Shown here: piece by piece, positions 1 to 8,557 of the stretch | How positions within the stretch are numbered: position 1 is the first letter of the stretch | How the letters are laid out: each line of letters begins with the position of its first letter | NCBI GenBank assembly: GCA_024275485.1 | Contig: JAJRZA010000036.1 | Coordinates: forward strand, 62,001 to 126,000 | Length of the DNA stretch: 64,000 nucleotides | Reading direction: 5' to 3' | Source of the DNA: Candidatus Krumholzibacteriota bacterium | Lineage (GTDB): Bacteria; Krumholzibacteriota; Krumholzibacteriia; LZORAL124-64-63 | Notes under the pieces: generated by a model | What the model was told of the DNA's origin: nothing | The model's database searches: none | The model's input: only the letters and a program-made list of their open reading frames with translations | Translations under genes and position numbers: made by a program

Positions 1-153
1 CGAGAGAGTCTAGATGTGGCTGCTGGGCAGTTTGGACCTCTGCTGGAAGAACTGCGAAGCTTGGTGGAAAGAGATATCAATAATTTGGAAAACACCCTGG
101 AAACGGCTGGAGCGCCCTACACGCCGGGGCGTATTCCTGTCTGGCAAAAGTAG
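1..153 (+). CDS. C-terminal end of an unidentified protein (5' truncated by window edge)
   Basis: An open frame enters from the left edge and stops at TAG 151-153, giving 50 residues. The fragment is rich in Glu/Leu and predicted helical (LLEELRSLVERDINNLE), then ends in a Pro-containing tail (GAPYTPGRIPVWQK). A rho-independent terminator follows 23 bases later, which supports this as a true gene end. A helical segment followed by a short 'P-x-P' tail is reminiscent of the C-termini of secreted VPS10/BNR-repeat proteins, but the fragment is too short to assign. No function is claimed. Confidence 0.6.
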   Translation, partial: RESLDVAAGQFGPLLEELRSLVERDINNLENTLETAGAPYTPGRIPVWQK

Positions 154-175
154 AATTTTCCGAATACCATCCATT

Positions 176-212
176 CAGGCTCCGGTTTCCCCGGGGCCTG
201 TTCTCATTATTT
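176..212 (+). terminator. Rho-independent terminator after the truncated gene
   Basis: Arms at 176-185 and 191-200 form a 10-bp stem with one G-U pair and a 5-base loop (TTTCC). A T-rich stretch (TTCTCATTATTT) follows. It sits just after the stop codon at 153 and would separate the upstream gene from the PepSY-type gene. Confidence 0.7.
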
Positions 213-316
213 CTCCACTTTTTTGACCTTAAAATTTCAATTATTCCTGCCAGTTGACTATATTCTTTCTGAAATACGGGAACAGTTATCCCATTATATT
301 GTTGTTCCCTGATCCG

Positions 317-733
317 ATGAGGGCTTGCACTTTGAAGACGTGGCGAAAATTCCACATGTACAGTTTCGGCCACTTCAAACTCCTGAGTTTGGTCGTCGTA
401 ATATGCATGTTCTTTATTTCCATCACCGGATTTCTGCTGAACCACAGGCACGATTTCCGTTGGGTCGACACCACACGTGTCCCCACAAGGATTCTGCCGC
501 CGGCTTATCAGGTCAGGCTGGACAATGTCAGGGAAGCCCAAGGCCTGGCGGATCTGTTTCCCGACGAGGCCAAGAGCGTGCCTCTGCAATGGCTGATCAC
601 CGATTTTCACACCGGTGAAATCCTGGGTCCCTATGGGCCCTGGTTTTACGATTTGATCTCGGCCAGTTTCACTGTTCTTTGTGTAACCGGCATTGTCATG
701 TACTTCAAGATCCGGCGTCGAAAGCGCTTTTAA
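317..733 (+). CDS. PepSY-associated transmembrane protein
   Basis: Small inner-membrane protein of about 138 residues. It has a basic N-terminus (WRKFHMYSFGHFK), a membrane helix (LLSLVVVICMFFISITGFLLNH), a roughly 70-residue extracytoplasmic loop, a second helix (FYDLISASFTVLCVTGIVMYF) and a basic tail (KIRRRKRF). 'R-K-x-H-x-Y...G...L-N-H' at the start of the first helix is the usual signature of PepSY_TM proteins, which often accompany iron or redox systems. The frame is open from a TTG at 254, but ATG 317 puts the first helix in the expected position, so it is preferred; neither has a strong ribosome site. The next gene follows after 26 bases and is probably co-transcribed. Substrate unknown. 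Confidence 0.7.
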   Translation: MRACTLKTWRKFHMYSFGHFKLLSLVVVICMFFISITGFLLNHRHDFRWVDTTRVPTRILPPAYQVRLDNVREAQGLADLFPDEAKSVPLQWLITDFHTGEILGPYGPWFYDLISASFTVLCVTGIVMYFKIRRRKRF

Positions 734-759
734 CCCGGAAAAAACAAGGGGAGAACAAC

Positions 760-1239
760 ATGAGAACCGCAAAACTGCTGACCTTCGTTCTGGCTGCCGT
801 GCTGATCAGCCTGGTAGCCACCGCGGCCCTGGCCAAAGACGTCTACACCGTGAAATCCATGGCTGGTGACGTCAGCAAAATTCAGGGTACCGAAATCACC
901 GTCGAAGGCACCATCGTGGGGGCCTGCAAGAGCGGCTGCAAGATGTGGATCGCCGATGGCCAGTACAAGGAGGGTGACCTGTTCACTCTGGTTCGCGCCA
1001 AGGACGACGCTTTCAAATTCGACACCAAAAAAACCGGTGCCAAAGTGACCATGACCGGTTTCGTTGTGGCCAAGTACAAGGACTATTGCGGCGACAAGGA
1101 TAAAAAAGACCACGCGGAACACAAGGAATCCGGTGAAGTCAAAACCAGTTGCGCTGCCCCAGTAGATGTTGAATCCGCTACCAAGGGCGAGCTGGAAGAG
1201 ATGACCTTCTTTGCCACCACGGTAAAGTACATCGACTAG
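760..1239 (+). CDS. Small secreted OB-fold-like protein (DUF4920-like)
   Basis: 159-residue protein with a clear signal peptide (MRTAKLLTFVLAAVLISLVATAALA, cleavage near residue 25). The mature part has the spacing of a small OB-type beta-barrel: EITVEGTIVGACKSGCKMWIADG, then TLVRAKDDAFKFD, then GAKVTMTGFVV. 'C-x3-C-x-MW' resembles the DUF4920/BOF family, whose members typically carry 'C..KGCWM'. A Lys/Asp/His-rich insertion (YCGDKDKKDHAEHK) follows, then another Cys, so redox or metal binding is possible. GGGGAGA lies 6 bases before ATG 760 and decides the start over upstream in-frame codons. It follows the PepSY-type gene and ends at a strong terminator. Exact role unknown. Confidence 0.7.
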   Translation: MRTAKLLTFVLAAVLISLVATAALAKDVYTVKSMAGDVSKIQGTEITVEGTIVGACKSGCKMWIADGQYKEGDLFTLVRAKDDAFKFDTKKTGAKVTMTGFVVAKYKDYCGDKDKKDHAEHKESGEVKTSCAAPVDVESATKGELEEMTFFATTVKYID

Positions 1240-1263
1240 TGCCTGGTTTGATTTGGGAATAAG

Positions 1264-1295
1264 GGCCGCCTGGTTATTTAGGGCGGCCTTTTTTT
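1264..1295 (+). terminator. Rho-independent terminator
   Basis: GGCCGCC (1264-1270) pairs with GGCGGCC (1282-1288) across an 11-base loop and is followed by seven T residues. It ends the PepSY-type/OB-like transcription unit immediately before the convergent sthA-like gene. Confidence 0.85.
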
Positions 1296-1296
1296 G

Positions 1297-2685
1297 TCAC
1301 CGCAATTTATTGGCCCCGTTCAAGGCGGCCACCCGATACCCTTCAGCCAAAGTAGGATAGTTGAAGGCACTGTCGATAAAGTAGTCCAGGCGTCCATCGA
1401 GAGCCATCACCGCCTGGCCAATATGAATCAGCTCGGTAGCACCGGTGCCGATGATATGAACTCCAAGCACTTCACGTGATTGGGGATGGAACAAAATCTT
1501 CAACAACCCCACATCATCCCCAATAAGCTGCCCCCGGGCAATTTCCTTGTAACCCGCACAGCCCGTTTCAAACGGAACGCCCTTTTCGGTGAGTTCCTCC
1601 TCCGTATCGCCGACCATGCTGATTTCGGGGATGGAATAAATCCCAAAGGGAAAATACTTGCGCAATTTGTGCCGCGGCTTGTTGAACATGTGACAACTGG
1701 CCAAACGGCCCTGATTCATGGAGGTGCTGGCCAGGGCCGGGAAACCGATCACGTCGCCAACGGCGTAAATATCAGGGTTGGTGGTTTGGAAATTGTCGTC
1801 CACAGTGAGGCAGCCTCGTTTGTCGGCCGTCAATCCAACATTTTCCAGACCCAGGCTTTCGGTGACGCCCTGACGCCCCTGACAGTAGAGAAAAGCATCG
1901 GCCTGCAGACACTTTCCACTCTTCAAGCAAACTTCAACCGAGGGTTTGTCGGCACCGTCAATTTTTTTGACCGATTTCAATTCCTCACCGAAACGCAGGG
2001 TCATGCCCCGGTTGCGCATATGGTATTGCAGGGCCTCTCCAATTTGAAGATCGAGAAATCCCAAAACCCGCTGGCCACACACCACCAGGGTCACGCGTAT
2101 TCCCAACCGGGCAAACATGGAAGCGAACTCGGTGCCGATGACACCACCGCCCACCACGATCAGTGATTCGGGCAAACGTTTCATGATCAACAGGTCATCC
2201 GAAGTCAGGATGCAATCGTCATCAAAGGGAATGAAATCAGGGCGCACCGGTTCGGTGCCCACCGCGATGATGAAATGATCCGCAGTGAGTTCTTTTTCGC
2301 CTTCGGAATTTTTCACCAACAGGGTCGATTGGTTTTTGAACGAGCCAAAGCCCCTAATCAACTCCACCCCATTTCGCCGCAGCTGCACCCGAACGATTTC
2401 CATTTCCGTGGCGATGATGCGCTGGCAGGCAGCCATCAGTTCACCAATGGTCAGTTTTCCGGTTTTGACCTCGGCCCTCACCCGCAAGTGATCAATGCCG
2501 CCGGTAGCTTCCATGATGGCCTGGCGCAAAGCTTTCGAGGGAATGGTGCCCGTGTGAATGGCCACTCCGCCCACCTGTTCCATGCGCTCGACCAGGCATA
2601 CTTTCTTACCGAGTTTGGCCGCTTGAATAGCCGCCTTCTGGCCACCGGGGCCACTGCCGATAACGCATAACTGGAAATCCGACAA
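1297..2685 (-). CDS. sthA: SthA-type soluble pyridine nucleotide transhydrogenase (FAD flavoprotein)
   Basis: Flavoprotein disulfide-reductase family member of about 462 residues. An FAD-binding GxGxxG motif (VIGSGPGGQKAA) lies at the N-terminus, a second dinucleotide fold (VVGGGVIGTEFASMFARLG) in the middle, the FAD-contacting 'YAVGDVIG' follows, and a C-terminal dimerisation domain ends the protein. The active-site segment reads GGVAIHTGTIPSKALRQ: both redox cysteines of lipoamide dehydrogenase and related reductases are replaced, while 'GTIPSKALR' typical of SthA is kept. That points to NADH/NADPH hydride exchange rather than disulfide reduction. The frame is open from TTG 2727, but GGAAGGA lies 6 bases before TTG 2685, so the shorter start is chosen. 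Monocistronic by position. Confidence 0.85.
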   Translation of the reverse strand: MSDFQLCVIGSGPGGQKAAIQAAKLGKKVCLVERMEQVGGVAIHTGTIPSKALRQAIMEATGGIDHLRVRAEVKTGKLTIGELMAACQRIIATEMEIVRVQLRRNGVELIRGFGSFKNQSTLLVKNSEGEKELTADHFIIAVGTEPVRPDFIPFDDDCILTSDDLLIMKRLPESLIVVGGGVIGTEFASMFARLGIRVTLVVCGQRVLGFLDLQIGEALQYHMRNRGMTLRFGEELKSVKKIDGADKPSVEVCLKSGKCLQADAFLYCQGRQGVTESLGLENVGLTADKRGCLTVDDNFQTTNPDIYAVGDVIGFPALASTSMNQGRLASCHMFNKPRHKLRKYFPFGIYSIPEISMVGDTEEELTEKGVPFETGCAGYKEIARGQLIGDDVGLLKILFHPQSREVLGVHIIGTGATELIHIGQAVMALDGRLDYFIDSAFNYPTLAEGYRVAALNGANKLR

Positions 2686-2798
2686 GGGGAATCCTTCCGG
2701 GGGATGGTTGGTTGAGACTTGGTGCAAACTAACAGGCTGCTAGATATTATGCCCCCCACTGAGTATTGGCAACCTCAACAGTGGACTTTGGACCCCAG

Positions 2799-2832
2799 AA
2801 AACAGGGCCGTCCGAAACATCGGACGGCCCTG
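2799..2832 (-). terminator. Strong rho-independent terminator of the C25 protease gene
   Basis: A perfect 13-bp stem (2803-2815 with 2820-2832) with a 4-base loop, followed on the minus strand by four T residues. It lies 22 bases after the stop codon of the large protease gene. Confidence 0.9.
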
Positions 2833-2854
2833 CCAGGAAACAACCGTTTGGATT

Positions 2855-5800
2855 TTACTTCACCAGCAGCATTTTTTGGGTTTCCTCGAACCCATCAGCC
2901 TGCAAGCGGTAGTAGTATGCCCCACTGGCAACACCTCTTCCCTTTTGGTCGGTGCCATCCCACAGAATGGAGTGGAAACCGGCGGTTTTTTGGTCATCGA
3001 CCAGGGTCCGCACATGACGGCCTGCCAGGTCGTAGATTTTCAAACTCACCAATCCGGTGCGCGGGGTGGCGTACTTGATGGTGGTTGCCGGATTGAACGG
3101 GTTCGGGTAGGCGCTTTCCAGGGCGAAGCTCGTGGGCAGACCACCGTCGCCGACACCGCTCAAACCATCAGTCACGGTCAAGGAAACGGGGATCTCGATT
3201 ACGGGGTTTTCCAGATCGTTCGTTTGAACCGAAACCATGCCCAGGTACTCGCCCGCCTCGGTGTCCACCGTGTTGAAGGTCACTTCAAGATCGCCCGAGC
3301 TCATGGGGCCCACCGCGCCTTGACGCGGCGAAACGCTCAGCCAGGGTTCAGGCAGTGGCTCGGCGGAAATCAGGATGGCCATCTCGCTGTGCAGATAATC
3401 GGCGTTGAAGTTAATCTGCAACCCGTCGGTTCCGGTGGCGTTTTCGGTTCCCACCGTGCAACCGGTTCCAGTATCGAGCACCTTGTACTGGTAAACGATG
3501 GTGCCGTTGGCGTTCAGAATGACCTGGAGCGTTTCCGGACCACCACCGGAGTAGTGGGGCACACCTTCATACTCGACGATGAAACGATTGTTGTTCAGGT
3601 CGTCGTAAAAATAAATGGTACCACCATTGCTTGGGTTAAGATCATCCCACAGGGCGGCCAGAAGGTTGTTGGGCTCACTACTGTTGGGGATGCCCTGGTT
3701 GGTGTAGGCGGTGCTGAGGGAGGTGAAACTCAGCCAACCGTTGGTGCAGATCCGCACCGAATTGAATGTAGCACCATAGTACGGGAAATCGAATCCCATG
3801 GCGAAGGGACCAAGGTTGGTATCATCGCCACCACCGGCTACAGTACCAACGCCGTTGATTTCCACCCATTGGTAGACCGGCCCGCCGGGCTCGTCGCTGT
3901 CGATCCAGGTGTAGCCGAAGGCGTCTGGACCACCGCTGCCACGTTCAATCGGTGCGGCGGTGCGAGTGTCGACTTCCCCTTTCTTGAATTTGCCTTCGGG
4001 AACCTCGGTCTGACGACGGTCGCCCAGGAAAACCGAAGCCTCGTACACCAACTCCCCTTCCCCGGTGTTGGTCATGGTGAGCAGACGCATGGTGGTATCG
4101 GGTTTGTTCAAGGAAACGCTTAGGCTCCCTGGGGTGATTTCACAAGTGGGACGCAAGGGTTCGCCGATGGACGGGAAAACGATGTAATCGACCCAGCCGC
4201 AATCCGATCCACTGTCCACGGAAACGTCCTTGGTGTAACTCCATTTGAAAACATGGGTGCCGGCATCCACAGGGAATGATACTTCGGTCCAATCCAAGGT
4301 GCCGGACCAACTGGCCAGCTCGTTATCGTCGATGGCGAACCGTAGAAAATCCCAGCCGCTCTCGCTGCTGACTTTTGCCATGAAAGTTATGGTGCCGGGT
4401 GCAAGCACTTCCACCTCGATGGAAAGATCCGAGCTCTGGTTGTGGCTGATCGAACCACTCTGGGCACAGTAGGTGCCCTCATAGGGGGCGATATCAGTGG
4501 TTAGCCAATCGCTCTGACCACCCATCTCCCAGCTGTAGGCATAGAAACTTCCGGTCTCAAAGTCTTCAATGCTAAGTCCGATGCTCATGCCGAATTGACC
4601 AAGGAAATCGTAGTCATCGCCGTTGGCAACCAGGTCGAATTCAGCCAACTCGCCAACAGGTGTCTCTGCGTTGGCCGCCACTGTCCAGCTCACACTGCGG
4701 CTTCCGTTAGGAGCCAGCATGGGAATGAAGGGATGCTCGTCACCCAGCACCACGTTGGGGTTCAGGCTGGTCAATTCCACGGCAATGTTCCGCACCGTGG
4801 AAGTACCCTGATTGGCCAAGGTCACGTTCAGGACGGCCGATTCTCCCGGATCCAGGATTCCGTCGTTGTCCTGGTCACCAGTGATGGTGTACCCATCGAT
4901 TTCCAGCACCGGCGCATGGGCGGTCAGTGCGAACCCACTGGTGTAGAACGAATCCGCGTCGGTGGCCACCAGGGTGAACGAAATCACACGGCCATCGGGG
5001 ACTGCCGCATCCAGGACCACCCGGAAACCGTCATCCACAGTGAGAAAACCGTCGGCGGCGATATCGCCGTAGGCCTCGGTGTCATCCAGAATCGTGATGT
5101 AGGAATCTTCACTGCTGATCACTGCCGTGACGCCCACTGCAGGCTCAAGCCCCACGTTGTGAAGGTTGACCGACAGGGTTACATCCTCGGTGAAATCCAG
5201 ATTGCCGTCGTTGTTGCCGCTGGCATCATTGATGACCACATCGTCGAAAATGACGAAGGAGCCTTCGGGCGGGATGATCGGCACAACCCGGCGCTCACGG
5301 TAAAAATTCTGCTTCGTCACCGTGACGATCAGATCCTGACCAGGCAATTGATCCGGAATGCTGATGGTGGTCTCCCCACCGGTTGAAACAGCCGAACCAA
5401 TGAGTTCGCCACCCACCGACAGGCCGATCAGGGCGCCGGCATCCACGGTGACATTGAAAAAGTCCACACCGCTGATAAGACTGGCCTCATGGGCCAAGGT
5501 CAGGTTGGCGGGAACTTCGGTGAAGATGTTGCTGAAAGCATCGCCATGGTGATGGAACAGGTAATAGGTCACTTCCTTGTTGTCCGTATTGTAGGGCCAG
5601 CTGCTGGCTTGGAGGAAGTACTTGCCGGAAGCGTTGGCAAAGGCGGGCAGGAACTTGGGATCGCCCGAAATGCCGTGGCCAGGATCAAAATCGGGCCACA
5701 AGTAATCGAACATGCCCCACACGTAGGTATCGTTCACGAAGGAGTAGGAGACTTCCGAGGCGGCAATCAGGCCCAGGGCACCCTGCGCGTGGCGATGGAA

Positions 5801-7432
5801 AGTCTCGGCAAAGCACTCTCCAGAGTAGTTGTATTTGCCGGTCAAGCAGTTGATGGAGAAGACAAAAGTAAGGTCCTCATTATTCAGTCCGGTAAGATCG
5901 TTGCTTTGATAATCCGGTTCACCCCAACCGGTTTCCCCGCCATGATCGCGATGCTGGACCAGGAAGGTGCCGGCGTTGATGTCGGCGTTGATGCGGGTGG
6001 CATTGCCTCCCCAATCCGTCAGATGACTAGGTGTGGCGGGCAAATAGCCCAAACCGTCAGGACCAAAGTAGCTAAGCACTGTGGCTGTATTGGTGGCCGT
6101 GGACCAGACAGTGGGGCTACCGCTGTAAATGGCGTACTCACGAGTCGGAACCTTTCCCAATTCGTTGGCCATGAAACCGTAGATGACCTCGTCGCACAGA
6201 ATAAACCAGCGCTCGGTTTGCCAGCCACCGGCGATGACCGGTTGGGAGTAGAAGTCGGGATTGGTGGGAGGGTTCATCTCGTAGTCGAGTACCTTGCGTA
6301 CGTAGGTTTCCAGGTTGGTGGGGTTGTCGGCCGTCATGCGGGCCAGAATAACGTCGGACATGTGGTTGCCGCTGACATCGGCGTAAATATTGTCCGATAC
6401 ACAGTAACCATCATAAATGGGAGCGATTACATCGGTGGCATCGGTGCCGTGATCACCCAGCAGCAGGATGGCCACCGGCGGCACATCCCAGCTGGCCATG
6501 GCGTTGTCGATAAAACCTTCAATGGCCGCCACAGTGTTGCCGCCAACATCCGGGGTGGTGAACACACCGGTGCGAATACCCTGCTCCGTACGGAAGCGCT
6601 TCAGACTGTCGGCCCAGGCCATGTAACTGGGCAGGGGCGGACAGATGATGACATATTCGAAGTCGGGAGTGCGGTCCCCGGCCTTGATCCCGCGCTCAGC
6701 CGGATCCTGCAACTCGGGCAGGGATGAGGCGTTCAGGAAAATGTCTTTCAGGATGGGATCAAACCACCTGCTGCGCAGACGATCCTCACCAAACTGTCCG
6801 TTGCCGCCGTTGAAGGTAATCTCCAAACGAATGTCACGGAAAACGACCAGCTCCTGGCGCACGGGATTGTACTGGAACGGCGTGATCCCCAGCATGGCCG
6901 TTTCAACCCCGCGGACGGCTGCAATCCCGCCAACTAGCAATGGGTCGTGGGGGTAGTAGGAATCCTTGGCGAAAATTTCATTGTTGCGGGTGTAGACCAG
7001 GGGACTGTCATCCGTATCGAGAGGAATGACCGGGGCCGGTGCCATTTCCACACCATAAAAGGTTTCGCGGCGGGAATCGATCATGCGCACGGTGGCGGTA
7101 GCACCGTTGGGCAGTGCAATGAAATGGCTGATGCCTGGCAAATCAGGAGCACCGGCGTCGTTGGGCAGAAAAACTCCGGGCATCCGGATGACATTGGCGC
7201 TGCGACCGTTGACATCCATGGTGCCGATGGTCCATTGGTGGAGTGAAAAATTCAGCTCCAGTTTGTCGCCGGCCGGACGAGTCATGGTCAGGCCTTCGGG
7301 GCCCCAGCTGTCGTCATAATTGTGGGTTTGGGCGTCGGCAATGGCAAAAACACTGGCTGCGCTCAAGACCATTAGTCCCAAAACTAGCAATCCAACGGTT
7401 CCGGATGAAATGCTCAGACATAACTTGGACAT
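2855..7432 (-). CDS. Gingipain-family (peptidase C25) secreted protease with FlgD-like C-terminal module
   Basis: Very large secreted cysteine protease (1525 residues). ATG 7432 has GGGGGGAA upstream and begins a signal peptide (MSKLCLSISSG... LSAASVFA). The catalytic region spans about residues 270-640. 'HRDHGGETGWGEP' near residue 497 supplies the His and 'FSINCLTGKY' near residue 528 supplies the Cys of the C25 dyad. Several beta-sandwich or CARDB-like repeats and a jelly-roll-like segment (SFYAYSWEMGG) follow. The last 85 residues are the 'YPNPFNPATTIKY... SGAYYYRLQADG' module of FCB surface proteins, likely used for export and anchoring. Upstream in-frame codons to 7594 look non-coding. 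It probably degrades external protein at the cell surface. Confidence 0.88.
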   Translation of the reverse strand: MSKLCLSISSGTVGLLVLGLMVLSAASVFAIADAQTHNYDDSWGPEGLTMTRPAGDKLELNFSLHQWTIGTMDVNGRSANVIRMPGVFLPNDAGAPDLPGISHFIALPNGATATVRMIDSRRETFYGVEMAPAPVIPLDTDDSPLVYTRNNEIFAKDSYYPHDPLLVGGIAAVRGVETAMLGITPFQYNPVRQELVVFRDIRLEITFNGGNGQFGEDRLRSRWFDPILKDIFLNASSLPELQDPAERGIKAGDRTPDFEYVIICPPLPSYMAWADSLKRFRTEQGIRTGVFTTPDVGGNTVAAIEGFIDNAMASWDVPPVAILLLGDHGTDATDVIAPIYDGYCVSDNIYADVSGNHMSDVILARMTADNPTNLETYVRKVLDYEMNPPTNPDFYSQPVIAGGWQTERWFILCDEVIYGFMANELGKVPTREYAIYSGSPTVWSTATNTATVLSYFGPDGLGYLPATPSHLTDWGGNATRINADINAGTFLVQHRDHGGETGWGEPDYQSNDLTGLNNEDLTFVFSINCLTGKYNYSGECFAETFHRHAQGALGLIAASEVSYSFVNDTYVWGMFDYLWPDFDPGHGISGDPKFLPAFANASGKYFLQASSWPYNTDNKEVTYYLFHHHGDAFSNIFTEVPANLTLAHEASLISGVDFFNVTVDAGALIGLSVGGELIGSAVSTGGETTISIPDQLPGQDLIVTVTKQNFYRERRVVPIIPPEGSFVIFDDVVINDASGNNDGNLDFTEDVTLSVNLHNVGLEPAVGVTAVISSEDSYITILDDTEAYGDIAADGFLTVDDGFRVVLDAAVPDGRVISFTLVATDADSFYTSGFALTAHAPVLEIDGYTITGDQDNDGILDPGESAVLNVTLANQGTSTVRNIAVELTSLNPNVVLGDEHPFIPMLAPNGSRSVSWTVAANAETPVGELAEFDLVANGDDYDFLGQFGMSIGLSIEDFETGSFYAYSWEMGGQSDWLTTDIAPYEGTYCAQSGSISHNQSSDLSIEVEVLAPGTITFMAKVSSESGWDFLRFAIDDNELASWSGTLDWTEVSFPVDAGTHVFKWSYTKDVSVDSGSDCGWVDYIVFPSIGEPLRPTCEITPGSLSVSLNKPDTTMRLLTMTNTGEGELVYEASVFLGDRRQTEVPEGKFKKGEVDTRTAAPIERGSGGPDAFGYTWIDSDEPGGPVYQWVEINGVGTVAGGGDDTNLGPFAMGFDFPYYGATFNSVRICTNGWLSFTSLSTAYTNQGIPNSSEPNNLLAALWDDLNPSNGGTIYFYDDLNNNRFIVEYEGVPHYSGGGPETLQVILNANGTIVYQYKVLDTGTGCTVGTENATGTDGLQINFNADYLHSEMAILISAEPLPEPWLSVSPRQGAVGPMSSGDLEVTFNTVDTEAGEYLGMVSVQTNDLENPVIEIPVSLTVTDGLSGVGDGGLPTSFALESAYPNPFNPATTIKYATPRTGLVSLKIYDLAGRHVRTLVDDQKTAGFHSILWDGTDQKGRGVASGAYYYRLQADGFEETQKMLLVK

Positions 7433-7842
7433 GGTTCCCCCCCTGAGGAAGAATGTGTTTAAAGGTCGATTGCTGGTGTGGATGGAGGAGGAGCAATCCT
7501 GTGCCCCGAGGAATGCTGGGATACCCCAACCGTTTGGAATTATTGCATATTTTGAGGCTTTTGTGGACAAATAACTTTGCATTATCAATACCAATATTGT
7601 CGTCTTTTATGATATATATGAGAACTGAAATTCATATTCATCATTCATTATCATGCAAAAATACGCAGATTCCCCATATCCCTGGGTCCCCGAAAAACCA
7701 CCGTGCCAGCAATTGATCATGAATGCCCTGCCCATAAAGCTGCACCTCGTCAAATGAATGAACAACACACCAAACACAACTCCAACAAATAGGGAGCCAC
7801 AACTTGAGGTACCTGGGTAATGTGCCGGCCACGTTCGGGGAT
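7433..7842. other. 410-base intergenic region upstream of the C25 protease gene
   Basis: Between the carbonic anhydrase stop and the protease start, both on the minus strand. The middle part (about 7540-7670) is strongly AT-rich compared with its surroundings and probably holds the protease promoter. The minus-strand text includes 'TGATAATGAATGATG', loosely like an iron-regulator box, but the match is only partial. No gene, tRNA or clear terminator was seen. Confidence 0.5.
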
Positions 7843-8466
7843 TTACTCCACAATTTCAAAGTGGCCAGTTTCATCGTTGAAGTTGAATACCTCGCCCGTC
7901 TCGATGATGTAGTACCAGCCCAGGACATTCAAGGTGCCAGCCACCACCCGCTCCCTGATGTAGGGATAAGTAAGCAGGTTTTCCATCTGGACCAGGATGT
8001 TGACTTCTTCGGTGATCCACTCTCGTTCGGCAGCGCTGTTGCCTGTCATCAGACTAGTTACCCGCTCCGGTACCTCTCGAATAATCTCCAGCCACTTGAG
8101 AAGGTTGGGCATGTTCTGCAATGTTTCGGGCGGCTTATTCAGGGCATAACAACCACCGCAATTGCTGTGTCCGCAAACAACGATGGTATCGATCTCAAGT
8201 GAGAGCACCGCGAATTCGATGGCCGAAGCGGTGGCCACGAATCGCTCGCTCAAATGATATGGCGGCACAATATTCGCCACATTGCGCACCAGGAAAAGCT
8301 CACCTGGATCGGTTTTCGTGATCAGGGTCGGCACCACCCGCGAATCACTGCAACCAATGAAAAGGGTATGGGGATTCTGACTGCTTTTCAGGTCGTTGAA
8401 CAGTTCCCGGTGGGCTTCAAAATCATCTGCCTGAAATTCGAGGATTCCTTTGAAGAGCTTTTTCAT
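7843..8466 (-). CDS. Beta-class carbonic anhydrase
   Basis: 207-residue cytoplasmic enzyme that interconverts CO2 and bicarbonate. The zinc site is complete: CSDSR gives Cys39, Asp41 and Arg43, and 'GHSNCGGC' gives His100 and Cys103, the standard Cys2His(Asp) beta-class arrangement. The middle motif (ELFLVRNVANIVPP) and C-terminal 'VLGWYYIIETGEVF' match the plant/bacterial clade. GGAGAA lies about 8 bases before ATG 8466. It lies 91 bases downstream of the permease operon on the same strand and could be its last gene, or be separately transcribed. All key residues are present, so activity is likely. Confidence 0.93.
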   Translation of the reverse strand: MKKLFKGILEFQADDFEAHRELFNDLKSSQNPHTLFIGCSDSRVVPTLITKTDPGELFLVRNVANIVPPYHLSERFVATASAIEFAVLSLEIDTIVVCGHSNCGGCYALNKPPETLQNMPNLLKWLEIIREVPERVTSLMTGNSAAEREWITEEVNILVQMENLLTYPYIRERVVAGTLNVLGWYYIIETGEVFNFNDETGHFEIVE

Positions 8467-8557
8467 GTCAAGAATTCTCCGGATGGTTTGGATGTCGAAT
8501 GTTGGATCATACCATTAAAGCCATGCTGAGGAAAGTTCAAGGGGAAGCCCGGGTCTA

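Noticed and set aside
2876-4123. Long plus-strand ORFs opposite the C25 protease gene (also 4595-5386 and 5489-6727)
   Set aside because: They are antisense shadows of a conserved gene and have no family features or ribosome sites.
7433-7594. Longer C25 protease start at 7594
   Set aside because: The added residues lack a signal peptide and the region is AT-rich and non-coding in character; ATG 7432 has a strong ribosome site and signal peptide.
7600-7670. Iron-regulator (Fur-like) box
   Set aside because: Only one half-site resembles the consensus; the other half does not match.
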